Source of the DNA: an uncultured Solirubrobacterales bacterium
Lineage (GTDB): Bacteria > Actinomycetota > Thermoleophilia > Solirubrobacterales > Solirubrobacteraceae
DNA: 42,182 nucleotides
Reading direction: 5' to 3'
Assembly: GCA_937973575.1 (NCBI GenBank)
Contig: CALJKH010000119.1
Coordinates: 1 to 42,182 of the forward strand
The notes under the pieces were generated by a model. That model saw only the letters and a program-made list of their open reading frames with translations, searched no databases and was not told where the DNA came from. A program made the position numbers and the translations under genes. This document shows positions 15,483-23,235 of the stretch, piece by piece (the stretch's first letter is position 1; each line of letters opens with the position of its first letter).

Positions 15483-16727
15483 CTAGTCCCCGAAGATACG
15501 ACGAACTTCGCCAAGAGCGGCGAGAAGTCGATCAACATCCTCATCTGAGTTGTGGACTGCGAACGAAGCGCGGGTGGTTGAGGAAACCTCGAGGTGGTCC
15601 ATCAGCGGCCCAGCGCAGTGGTGCCCCGCCCGGACGCAGACGCCGCTACGGCCAAGGATCTCAGCAACATCGTGCGGGTGGACGCCGTCCACTGCAAAGG
15701 TCACAAGCGCCCCGCGTGACTCCGCATCCTTAGGGCCAAAGACTGTGATCCCGCCGAGCGCTTCAAGCTCGCTAAGGGTCCGGGCTACCAAAGCCTGTTC
15801 ATGTGCGCGAACCGCGTCAAAGCCAAGCTCCTCAAGCCAATCCCACGCGACGGCAAGTGCTGTGACCTCTGTGTAAGCGGGGGTCCCAGCCTCGAACTTG
15901 AAGGGCAGGTCATTCCAAGTTGCCTTCTCACGGGAGACAGTACGGATCATGTCGCCGCCCCCGAGGAACGGTGGCATCGCGGCAAGAAGCTCGCGCCGCG
16001 CGAACAGCACACCAATGCCGGTTGGCCCATAGATCTTGTGGCCGGTTACGACGTAGAAGTCAGCGGCTTGAACTGCCTCGCGAATATCCATCTGCGGCGC
16101 GGCCTGGCAGCCGTCCACCAGAAGCAAGGCACCAGCTGCGTGGACCTTCTCAGCTATCTCCACAACAGGGTTGATCGTCCCGAGCACATTTGAGACATGC
16201 GTAACCGCAACAAGCTTGGGCCCGCGCGCGAGCAGCGCATCAAGCGAGTCCATGTCCAGCCTGCCTTCGTCATCAACCTCAACCCAGCCAAGCTCGCAGC
16301 CAGTCGAGTCGCGCAACATCTGCCAAGGCACGATGTTGGCGTGGTGCTCCATGACTGTCGTGACGATCAGGTCGCCCTCGCCCACGTTTGCACCACCCCA
16401 TGACTTGGCAACGAGGTTGACTAGCTCAGTCGCGTTCTTGCCGAAGACTGTCTCTTCCGGTGTTCGTCCGACACGCTTTGCGATCCGTTCACGGGCACCC
16501 TCAAAGAGAGCGTCAGACTCAGCTGCCAGCGGGTAGACGCCGCGATGCACATTGGCGTTGTGGTGTGCGAGGTGGCCGCGAAGTGCGTCCAGCACAACCT
16601 GTGGCTTCTGCGCTGTTGCGCCGGAGTCGAGGTAGGCGATCGCCGGGCCGTCGGCCTCCGTCAGAAAGGGAAACTGCGCCGCGACAGCTGCGTGGTCGAT
16701 CACTGCGTCTATCGCGGAGTCAGGCAT
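15483..16727 (-). CDS. sufS: Cysteine desulfurase SufS
   Basis: The 414-residue pyridoxal-phosphate enzyme removes sulfur from cysteine, leaving alanine and an enzyme persulfide. The PLP-binding Lys231 lies in VTGHKIYGPTGIGVL, and the persulfide-forming Cys371 in RAGHHCAGPLM. The sequence matches group II desulfurases, which work with SufU. It is 14 bases downstream of sufC in the same operon. Confidence 0.95.
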   Translation of the reverse strand: MPDSAIDAVIDHAAVAAQFPFLTEADGPAIAYLDSGATAQKPQVVLDALRGHLAHHNANVHRGVYPLAAESDALFEGARERIAKRVGRTPEETVFGKNATELVNLVAKSWGGANVGEGDLIVTTVMEHHANIVPWQMLRDSTGCELGWVEVDDEGRLDMDSLDALLARGPKLVAVTHVSNVLGTINPVVEIAEKVHAAGALLLVDGCQAAPQMDIREAVQAADFYVVTGHKIYGPTGIGVLFARRELLAAMPPFLGGGDMIRTVSREKATWNDLPFKFEAGTPAYTEVTALAVAWDWLEELGFDAVRAHEQALVARTLSELEALGGITVFGPKDAESRGALVTFAVDGVHPHDVAEILGRSGVCVRAGHHCAGPLMDHLEVSSTTRASFAVHNSDEDVDRLLAALGEVRRIFGD

Positions 16728-16741
16728 GCGGGCGGGTCCGC

Positions 16742-17515
16742 TTATGCGGACGCCGCAACCTCTTCCTCGATCCAGCCGTAGCCCTTGGCCTCAAGCTGCT
16801 CGACGATTTCGGAGCCACCCTCCTTGACGATCTTGCCCTTGTAGAGGACATGCACGTGGGTTGGCTTAACCATGCTCAGGATGCGCTGGTAGTGGGTGAT
16901 GATGAGGATGCCCATCTGGTCACCCTGCTCGCCAGCGACGGCGTTTACGCCCTCAGCAACAGTCTGGAGGGCGTCAATGTCGAGGCCCGAGTCGGTCTCG
17001 TCAAGGACTGCCAGGCGTGGCTGCTGAAGTGCGAGCTGGAGGATCTCCATGCGCTTCTTCTCGCCACCTGAGAAGCCTTCGTTGAGGTAACGACTGCTGA
17101 ATTCCTTAGGAACCTTGGTCATCTCCATTGCCGCCTCAACTGTCTGGCGGAAGTCCTTAAGGCTGATTGCCTCTTCGCCGCGACCTTCGCGGTGAGCGTT
17201 CATCACAGTGCGGAGGAACTTGGTGACAGTCACACCAGGAACTGACACTGGGTACTGGAACGCCATGAAGACGCCAGCGCGTGAGCGAACGTCTGGGTCC
17301 GCGTCGGTGATGTCCTCACCGAGGAAAGTGATCGTGCCGTCAGTGACTTCGTAGGCAGGGTTGCCCATGATCACGTTGGCGAGGGTGCTCTTGCCGGAGC
17401 CGTTAGGGCCCATTAGTGCGTGGACTTCGCCAGCGCTTACGTCAAGGTCAACGCCGCGGAGGATCTCCTTGCCGTCTACTGAGGCGTGAAGGTTGCGGAT
17501 CTCGAGGTCGGCCAT
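16742..17515 (-). CDS. sufC: Fe-S cluster assembly ATPase SufC
   Basis: The 257-residue ABC-type ATPase drives conformational changes of the SufBCD scaffold in the cytoplasm. Walker A is GPNGSGKST (36-44), the signature is FSGGEKKRMEI (148-158), and Walker B is LAVLDETDSGLD (168-179), with the SufC-typical TDSGLD. It has no membrane segments. It begins 48 bases after the rrf2 stop, preceded by AAGGAAGAA as ribosome binding site, so it is probably cotranscribed with the regulator. Confidence 0.95.
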   Translation of the reverse strand: MADLEIRNLHASVDGKEILRGVDLDVSAGEVHALMGPNGSGKSTLANVIMGNPAYEVTDGTITFLGEDITDADPDVRSRAGVFMAFQYPVSVPGVTVTKFLRTVMNAHREGRGEEAISLKDFRQTVEAAMEMTKVPKEFSSRYLNEGFSGGEKKRMEILQLALQQPRLAVLDETDSGLDIDALQTVAEGVNAVAGEQGDQMGILIITHYQRILSMVKPTHVHVLYKGKIVKEGGSEIVEQLEAKGYGWIEEEVAASA

Positions 17516-17563
17516 GTGTCTTGTTCTTCCTTTGGTGGGGCGTGTCTAGGTCTGTGTTTGAGG

Positions 17564-18037
17564 TCAGGCGGCGACTTCTGCGCGCTCAGCCTTTTCATTA
17601 CGGCGGGTAAATGCAACAAGTTCAGCGAGCGTCGTGCCTTTAAGCGAGTGAATCACTCCACCCTGGACGCGAGTCCAGAGCAACTTCGTGGCACAGCCTT
17701 TGCCGTCATCGTCCAAGTGCGAGCAGAGAACCCGCTCGTCCTTGCCAGTCGGGGCAAAGCACTCCATCGGCGCAACAGCACCGTCGAGAGCTTGAACAAC
17801 TTCATCCATGGTGATGTCCTCAGCAGGGCGGGCTAGCCAGTAGCCGCCGTGTGCGCCGCGAGCACTATTCACAAGGTCAGCCTTGCGGAGCAGGGCAACA
17901 ACCTGTTCGAGGTAGGCCAGTGGCAGCTTCTCGGCCTCTGCAATCGCCTTGAGCGAAACAGGCCGGTCAACTTCCTGACGGCCAAGTTCGACCATCAGTC
18001 GCACTCCGTACTCGGCTCTTGATGAGAAAATCGCCAT
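17564..18037 (-). CDS. Rrf2 family Fe-S-type regulator of the suf locus
   Basis: The 157-residue winged-helix protein begins MAIFSSRAEYGVRLM, the normal Rrf2 start. The DNA-reading helix lies in LKAIAEAEKLPLAYLEQVV and the wing in GAHGGYWLARP. Three cysteines (93, 105, 115) follow, as in cluster-binding members such as IscR, NsrR and SufR, though the spacing differs from IscR. It probably senses cluster status and represses its own operon (rrf2-sufC-sufS-sufU) and possibly the Rieske-sufBD unit, through the matching palindromes. The ATG lies 8 bases after a TAGGAT -10-like element inside the operator. Six extra in-frame codons upstream run into that operator and are rejected. Confidence 0.92.
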   Translation of the reverse strand: MAIFSSRAEYGVRLMVELGRQEVDRPVSLKAIAEAEKLPLAYLEQVVALLRKADLVNSARGAHGGYWLARPAEDITMDEVVQALDGAVAPMECFAPTGKDERVLCSHLDDDGKGCATKLLWTRVQGGVIHSLKGTTLAELVAFTRRNEKAERAEVAA

Positions 18038-18047
18038 GAATTCAAAT

Positions 18048-18064
18048 CCTACCATCTGACTAGG
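18048..18064. promoter_or_regulatory. Palindromic operator candidate upstream of rrf2
   Basis: CCTACC-N7-TAGG on the plus strand ends 11 bases before the rrf2 ATG, between rrf2 and the divergent RNase D gene. It has the same length and outer bases as the core of the palindrome before the Rieske-sufBD unit (CCTA-N9-TAGG). On the minus strand the proximal arm contains TAGGAT, 8 bases before the ATG, so a bound repressor would cover the -10 element. Autoregulation is inferred. Confidence 0.55.
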
Positions 18065-18066
18065 TG

Positions 18067-19368
18067 ATGGCGGCCTCGCGCCCGGCCAGCGTGACCCCGA
18101 CCACAGAGGGTTACGATCACGAAGTGGCTAGAAGAAGTGACTCCCCAGAAACCGTCCGCAGCGAGGCAAATCACGCTGCCGCGACAGCAAATTCTGAGGA
18201 GATCGCAACGCTCGCTGCCCGTGCCCGTGAGACCGGCCGCCTCGCCATTGACACCGAGTTCATGGGCGAAGGTCGCTACCGCTCACTCCTCTGCCTAGTT
18301 CAGGTCGCAACCGACGGAGTGAGCGAGGGCGACGGCCCGCTGATCGCACTCGCTGACCCCCTCACCGACCCGGCGCCTGACTGTTCGCCCCTTGCCGAAC
18401 TGATGGCCGACCCTGAGATCGAGATCATCCTTCACGCTGGCCGCCAGGACACGGCCTTGCTCCGCCGCGAATGGGGCTGTGACATCACCAACCTGTTCGA
18501 CACTCAGATTGCTGCTGGCTTTGCTGGCTATGGAGCCCAGGCGGGTTACGCCAACTTGCTGTCCGCATCACTCAACATCAAGGTTGAGAAGGGCGCGAGC
18601 TACACCCGTTGGGACAAGCGCCCGCTCTCAGACGAGCAGCTCTCATACGCCCGGGGTGATGTTGACCACCTGCTTGACCTCCGTGACGAGCTGGTTCGCA
18701 AGCTGACTGAGACTGGGCGGATCGACTGGGCACGCGAGGAGTGCATGCCGGTGGCTGCCGCCAGCGACCAGCGTGACCCGCGCGAGGCTTGGCGGCGCCT
18801 GAGCAAGGTCACAAGCCTTAATCCTAAGCAGCGTGCAGTCGCGCGTGAGCTTGCAGCGTGGCGTGAGGAAACAGCGCTGGCTGAGGACAAGCCAGTCGGC
18901 ACGATCATGCAGGACCCCCCAATGGTTGAGATCGCCCGCCGCCAGCCGCAATCCCCAGGCGCCCTGCGCGACATCCGCGGGCTCCACGAGGGAATCCTTC
19001 GCAAGCGTGGCGATGACCTGATCGCAGCTGTTGCCCGCGGTATTGATGCCGACCCAATCCCCGGTGAGAACCGTGGTGACGGCGGTGACTCACGCGAGAC
19101 GGCTCTCTGCTCCCTTGCCGATGCCCTAGTGCGCACGCGCACCCGAGCAGCTGACCTCGCACCTGAACTCGTTGCTACCCGCTCCGACCTTCAGAAGATC
19201 GTCTCCTCAGTCCGCCGCGGCGATGGCGAGCCGGATGTGCGCACCCTTCAAGGCTGGCGCCGTGAAGTGGTCGGGGCCGAACTGCTCGACCTTCTCTACG
19301 GCCGCACAGCCTTGGGCGTTGGCGACGACCTGCTGGTTGAAGCCCTGCCGCGTCGCGACCGCGACTAG
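18067..19368 (+). CDS. rnd: Ribonuclease D-like 3'-5' exoribonuclease with HRDC domains
   Basis: This is a 433-residue DEDD-family exonuclease that trims RNA 3' ends. The acidic active-site residues lie in LAIDTEFMG (Exo I), ILHAGRQDTALL (Exo II) and YARGDVDHLLDL (Exo III). One or two HRDC-type helical domains follow (WRRLSKVTSLNPKQRAVARELAAWRE and a second near the C-terminus). The N-terminal 50 residues are low in complexity and the start is uncertain. The ATG at 18067 abuts the rrf2 operator, and a GTG at 18124, 6 bases after TACGAT, would be a leaderless alternative. Confidence 0.88.
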   Translation: MAASRPASVTPTTEGYDHEVARRSDSPETVRSEANHAAATANSEEIATLAARARETGRLAIDTEFMGEGRYRSLLCLVQVATDGVSEGDGPLIALADPLTDPAPDCSPLAELMADPEIEIILHAGRQDTALLRREWGCDITNLFDTQIAAGFAGYGAQAGYANLLSASLNIKVEKGASYTRWDKRPLSDEQLSYARGDVDHLLDLRDELVRKLTETGRIDWAREECMPVAAASDQRDPREAWRRLSKVTSLNPKQRAVARELAAWREETALAEDKPVGTIMQDPPMVEIARRQPQSPGALRDIRGLHEGILRKRGDDLIAAVARGIDADPIPGENRGDGGDSRETALCSLADALVRTRTRAADLAPELVATRSDLQKIVSSVRRGDGEPDVRTLQGWRREVVGAELLDLLYGRTALGVGDDLLVEALPRRDRD

Positions 19369-19373
19369 AGGAG

Positions 19374-19925
19374 CTAGCGCCGCGAGAGCGGGGCTGTCTC
19401 AGAGCTGGACGGAATTGTGTCCAGCGGCTCAAGCTTTGAGCCGTTCCACTTGAAGGTGACCGTCTTGGTACCGCCAGTGGGCTTGTTGTCCAAGTCGTCT
19501 GGCTTGTAGAGCCCATATGTGACTTGAACTGAGTTGGTGTCGCTGTGTGCCACATCGATCGTCATTGAAGGGTCCTTCGTGTCAGTTCCAAGCCAGCGTT
19601 TGTCGCCGAGAAAGAAGAAGACCTTCTCCTTAGTCGGGCTGGTGCGACCAACCATGAAGCGAAGGTTTGAGCTCGTTGAGTACTGGTCAACATTGACTGG
19701 CTCAAAGCCCTGATGTGACATCACAGTCTTCGCCCAGAGAAAGGAACTTTGGGGAATGTTGCCGCTCGCATCCGCAGTCTTTTGAACTGATGTTGTCACG
19801 GTCTCAGTACTCGTATTCGAACCGCCGCAACCTGCAAGAACGCCAACCACAGCGGCTATTCCTAGGGCTGCGAGTGCAGCCGAGGGCGCTAGGCGGTCGA
19901 TGCGTGAACGGGATGGATCTTGCAT
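19374..19925 (-). CDS. LppP/LprE-type lipoprotein
   Basis: This is a 183-residue exported lipoprotein: a basic start, a hydrophobic stretch (15-30) and the lipobox LAGC with Cys33. The mature part ends VTYGLYKPDD...KPTGGTKTVTFKWNGSKLEPLD, which matches the mycobacterial LppP/LprE lipoprotein family as I remember it. The function of that family is unclear to me. It is convergent with the RNase D gene, 5 bases between stops. The usual paired cysteines before PTGG are absent here. Confidence 0.8.
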   Translation of the reverse strand: MQDPSRSRIDRLAPSAALAALGIAAVVGVLAGCGGSNTSTETVTTSVQKTADASGNIPQSSFLWAKTVMSHQGFEPVNVDQYSTSSNLRFMVGRTSPTKEKVFFFLGDKRWLGTDTKDPSMTIDVAHSDTNSVQVTYGLYKPDDLDNKPTGGTKTVTFKWNGSKLEPLDTIPSSSETAPLSRR

Positions 19926-19979
19926 GGTTCGTTTTCCATATTCGCACTTTGGCTAGCCTTCCCTCTTGAAGTACGCCGA

Positions 19980-20116
19980 ATCGTCAGGTCCCTGTGACTT
20001 GACGAACGGGGGACCCAATTGCACCGGAGCAGGTTGCGGTGTTGGGGCGAATCACCCGGTTTTCCGGGAGTAGCGCTTTTCAGCGCGAGCCCGTCAGCTC
20101 ACCTCGTAGGCAACGA
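19980..20116 (+). ncRNA. Cyclic di-AMP riboswitch (ydaO/yuaA type)
   Basis: The leader of the NlpC/P60 gene holds the conserved blocks of the actinobacterial ydaO element in order: GGGGGACCCAA (20009-20019), GGGGCGAATCACCCGG (20044-20059), a variable hairpin, and the terminal CCGTCAGCTCACCTCGTAGGC (20091-20111). Riboswitches of this class bind cyclic di-AMP and usually switch off cell-wall hydrolase genes, which fits the gene behind it. The GGAGGT ribosome binding site lies about 15 bases beyond the end; I see no intrinsic terminator, so the mode of control is open. Ends are approximate. Confidence 0.9.
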
Positions 20117-20143
20117 AAAGCAGTCATGGAGGTACCAAAAATC

Positions 20144-21067
20144 ATGTTCTCGTACGCCCATCGAGGCCTGTCCACCCTTGCCCCTCGCGGTAGCCGTAAG
20201 GCTGCCCGATTCGCGCTGATCACAGTGGCGGCGTTTCTGGCGCTGGCATCAATGCCAGCAGCTTCAGACGCTCGCGCATTACGCCTTGGGGATCGGCATC
20301 CAGACGTGGTCACGCTCCAACAACTTCTTCACCTTCACGCTGACGGCGTCTTTGGCGCCAACACGAAGCGGGCACTCGTTCGCTTCCAGAAGGCTCACCA
20401 CCTGACTGCTGATGGCCTTGCCGGTACTCAGACGGTCGCAGCACTTCGCCGCGCCAACCACCACAGCACCGCGACATCATCGGCCTGGTCTGGACCACGC
20501 GTAGCGAAGCTCCAGCGCGCACTTGGAATCGGAGCTGACGGCAAGTTCGGCCCTGGTACCCAACGCGCAGTCAAGGCGTTCCAGCGCAGCCACGGGCTGG
20601 AAGCCGACGGCGTTGTTGGCCCATCAACCTGGTCTGCGCTTGGCCTGTCCAACTTTGCGAAGCCATCGCTTCGACGCAAGCCGAGCAGTACTCCCCATGT
20701 TGGTTCTGGTGGCGGAGTGATTGCACGCATGATCGCCGCTGGTAACCGCATCGCCACGACTCCGTACATCTACGGTGGCGGCCACAGTTCGTTCAATGCT
20801 GCTGGCTACGACTGCTCAGGTTCTGTTTCGTATGTTCTTCACGGTGGTGGAGTTCTTGGCAGCCCGCTGGACTCATCGGCGTTCATGTCGTGGGGTGAAC
20901 CTGGCCCTGGTCGCCATGTCACGATCTACGCGAACCCTGGCCATGCCTACATGGTCGTGAACGGCCGTCGCTACGACACCTCCGCAGTAAGTGAGACAGG
21001 CAGCCGCTGGACTCACACCATGCGGTCGTCGTCCGGCTACGTCGTCCGCCACCCGGCTGGCCTGTAA
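20144..21067 (+). CDS. Secreted NlpC/P60 endopeptidase with two peptidoglycan-binding domains
   Basis: The 307-residue protein has a signal peptide (about 1-44), two PG_binding_1 repeats (about 48-103 and 115-168, each with a DGxxGxxTxxAxxxFQ pattern), a linker, and a C-terminal NlpC/P60 fold with Cys224 (AGYDCSGSV) and His267 (GHAYMVV). Such enzymes cut peptide stems or cross-links of the cell wall during growth. The ATG at 20144 has GGAGGT ten bases before it; upstream in-frame codons lie in the riboswitch and are rejected. Control by cyclic di-AMP is likely. Confidence 0.9.
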   Translation: MFSYAHRGLSTLAPRGSRKAARFALITVAAFLALASMPAASDARALRLGDRHPDVVTLQQLLHLHADGVFGANTKRALVRFQKAHHLTADGLAGTQTVAALRRANHHSTATSSAWSGPRVAKLQRALGIGADGKFGPGTQRAVKAFQRSHGLEADGVVGPSTWSALGLSNFAKPSLRRKPSSTPHVGSGGGVIARMIAAGNRIATTPYIYGGGHSSFNAAGYDCSGSVSYVLHGGGVLGSPLDSSAFMSWGEPGPGRHVTIYANPGHAYMVVNGRRYDTSAVSETGSRWTHTMRSSSGYVVRHPAGL

Positions 21068-21105
21068 GGGGCCGGTCGGCACGGTTGCGCGGCTAAGCTA
21101 GTCAC

Positions 21106-21510
21106 ATGAGCAAAGAGATGCCTGAAACAGACGACGAGTGGCGCGCACGCCTCACTCCTGAGCAATACGCGATCCTCCGCCAAGCTGGCACTGAGCCAGC
21201 CTTCAGCGGCGAGCACAACAACACAAAGGGAACAGGCATGTTCATCTGTGCCGGTTGTGGGGAGCCGCTGTTTGAGAGTGACCACAAGTACGACTCGGGA
21301 TCCGGCTGGCCGTCCTTTGACCGCCCGGTAGCTGAGCAGGCTGTCTCAACCGAAACGGACAAGAGCCACGGCATGGTCCGGACTGAAGTGCGGTGCGCGA
21401 AGTGCGATGGCCACCTTGGCCATGTCTTCCCGGACGGCCCGCAGGAAACGACCGGGGCCCGCTTCTGCATCAACTCTTTGTCGCTCGATTTCAGGCCTGA
21501 CGCAAGCTAG
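21106..21510 (+). CDS. msrB: Peptide-methionine (R)-S-oxide reductase MsrB
   Basis: The 134-residue enzyme reduces the R form of methionine sulfoxide in proteins. Zinc ligands Cys48, Cys51, Cys97 and Cys100 are present, as are SGSGWPSF, the EVRCAKCDGHLGHVF block and catalytic Cys121 in RFCINS. No signal peptide is present, so it acts in the cytoplasm. The ATG lies 6 bases after TAAGCT, a leaderless-type start. The MFS transporter follows after 16 bases and may share the transcript. Confidence 0.95.
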   Translation: MSKEMPETDDEWRARLTPEQYAILRQAGTEPAFSGEHNNTKGTGMFICAGCGEPLFESDHKYDSGSGWPSFDRPVAEQAVSTETDKSHGMVRTEVRCAKCDGHLGHVFPDGPQETTGARFCINSLSLDFRPDAS

Positions 21511-21526
21511 CCGGAAGGGTTCGACG

Positions 21527-23206
21527 GTGGGTCCGTCAAACTCCACAACTGTGAAGCTGCGTCCCGCTGGAGTCCTGATCGCAATTGCCGCTGGCTTGGC
21601 CTTGGCGGACTCGTCAGTTGTTGCGCTCGCGCTGCCGCCGATCCGGGTTGACCTTCAGACGGATGTACCCGGACTCGCAGCAGTAATCGGCGTCTATGTG
21701 GCAGTGCTTGCCGCAGGCCTCTACCCGGCAGCTTGGGTGTCACGCCGGATTGGAGCCGGCCGGACCGGCGCGATCGGCTTTGTCCTCCTTGGGCTCGCAT
21801 CAGTTGGCTGCGCAAAGGCCAACTCGATGGAATCGCTTCTCCTCTTCCGCGGCCTTCAGGCGCTTGGAGGTGCAGCAGGGGTACTCGCGGCATTTGACCT
21901 TCTTGACGCTGGCGGCCAAGCAGGGCGCGAGGAGCGACACCTGTGGATTGCAGCAGCAGTCTTTGGCACAGCTGCAGGCCCTGCAGTGGGCGGCATCCTC
22001 ACCGAGATTTGGTCATGGCGCGAGATCTTCTGGGTTCAGCTGCCAATCGGACTAATTGGAGCAGTCGGATGTTGGATGACTTCAATCCCTCAGCCAACTC
22101 ATCACTCAAGCCCGTTCCGCTGGAAGCCACTGATCGCGCTTGCCCTGCTTGCTGGTGGCCTGACTGCCGTTCTCTTCACTCTCGTCCTGCAGCTGGTGGC
22201 AGGTTGGAGCGTCAGCCCAATCGTCGCGGCACTCGCAGTGTCGGTCCTGCCCGCCTCCGCAATCCTGACTTCCTACTGGACGAAGATCGCGCCAGGCCCG
22301 CGCGCAGCGCTTGGCTGCCTAATGGTCGGGATCGGCACTCTCTGCCTTGGCATCAACTTCGGCGCAAGTGTCCTGTGGACGATTCCAGCGCAGGTGATCG
22401 CCGGCGTCGGAATGGGCTTGGCTCTACCAGCCTTGACCGGTGAGGTGCTGCCAGAGAAGTCGACTGCTGACTCAGCTCGACTCCTCACCTCACGCCATCT
22501 TGGAATAGTCGTTGCCCTGATCGCGATCGCCTGGCTTGTGAACAACAGCCTTGGCCCGAGCGTTACGAAGGCTGAGCAGCAGGCCGTTGCAGCCCTGCTT
22601 GATTCAAAGGTGGGCCCAGCCACCAAGCTGTCCACTCTCTCTTCGCTTCAGGGCAAAGCCGACTCAAAGTCACCACGTGGGGAAATCCACGGCGTCCTTG
22701 TCTCGAAGGGCAAGGGCTTGAGTGGGTCTGACAAGACTGCCTTCACCGAGTTCACCGACCAAGCTGACGACGCGATCGTCAGGGCGCTCAACGGTGCCTT
22801 CCGTTGGTCCTACCTTGTGGCCGGGATCATGGCCCTGATCGGCGCGCTGCTGCTCGCAGACGGCGTAACTCTTGGAAATGAGAAGCGGCGCGCGGTCCCC
22901 GCAGCCCTTGCTGGGGCAGCAGTGTTCGCCGTCTACCTAGCGGTGTTCTTCGCCTTCAGGCCTGCTTCCGTCCCAATTCAGGACCCTTGTAAGCAGAGGG
23001 ACCTACCGAAGGCTGGTGGCCTCTTAGGGATGGTCCAAACCGGAATCCTGCGCGGCCTCGACAAGGCTGCCTGTGCCGATGGGGCAACTCGCGAGGAGCT
23101 AGTCCTTGCGCTTGACCCTGGCTCCCCAGCAGCTGCCGACTACAAGGCAAAGCATGGCCATGACCCGATCAGCCTTAAGACGCTGACGGGTGGTTTGCTC
23201 GGCTGA
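21527..23206 (+). CDS. MFS transporter, DHA2-like (14-helix) exporter
   Basis: The protein has about 559 residues and 12 or more hydrophobic helices. The first half contains ALPPIRVDLQTDVPGLAAVIGVYVAVLAAGLYPAAWVSRRIG and an AGPAVGGILTEIWSWREIFWVQLPIG segment typical of drug:proton antiporters with 14 helices. A soluble stretch before the last helices and a polar C-terminal tail of about 70 residues are unusual additions. The substrate is unknown. The likely start is GTG at 21527, after GGAAGGG; a longer in-frame extension overlaps msrB and is rejected. Confidence 0.82.
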   Translation: MGPSNSTTVKLRPAGVLIAIAAGLALADSSVVALALPPIRVDLQTDVPGLAAVIGVYVAVLAAGLYPAAWVSRRIGAGRTGAIGFVLLGLASVGCAKANSMESLLLFRGLQALGGAAGVLAAFDLLDAGGQAGREERHLWIAAAVFGTAAGPAVGGILTEIWSWREIFWVQLPIGLIGAVGCWMTSIPQPTHHSSPFRWKPLIALALLAGGLTAVLFTLVLQLVAGWSVSPIVAALAVSVLPASAILTSYWTKIAPGPRAALGCLMVGIGTLCLGINFGASVLWTIPAQVIAGVGMGLALPALTGEVLPEKSTADSARLLTSRHLGIVVALIAIAWLVNNSLGPSVTKAEQQAVAALLDSKVGPATKLSTLSSLQGKADSKSPRGEIHGVLVSKGKGLSGSDKTAFTEFTDQADDAIVRALNGAFRWSYLVAGIMALIGALLLADGVTLGNEKRRAVPAALAGAAVFAVYLAVFFAFRPASVPIQDPCKQRDLPKAGGLLGMVQTGILRGLDKAACADGATREELVLALDPGSPAAADYKAKHGHDPISLKTLTGGLLG

Positions 23207-23235
23207 TCCGCTCCCGGTGGGCTAGCCTGAGCGGC

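Noticed and set aside
16460..17071. Long open frame (203 codons) on the plus strand over sufS and sufC
   Set aside because: It is antisense to two strongly conserved genes and its translation is Arg-rich without any recognisable domain.
20039..20143. Upstream start for the NlpC/P60 protein
   Set aside because: These codons lie in the c-di-AMP riboswitch; the GGAGGT site and signal peptide place the start at 20144.
21407..21526. 40-codon upstream extension of the MFS transporter
   Set aside because: It overlaps msrB in another frame and is not hydrophobic; the GTG at 21527 follows GGAAGGG.
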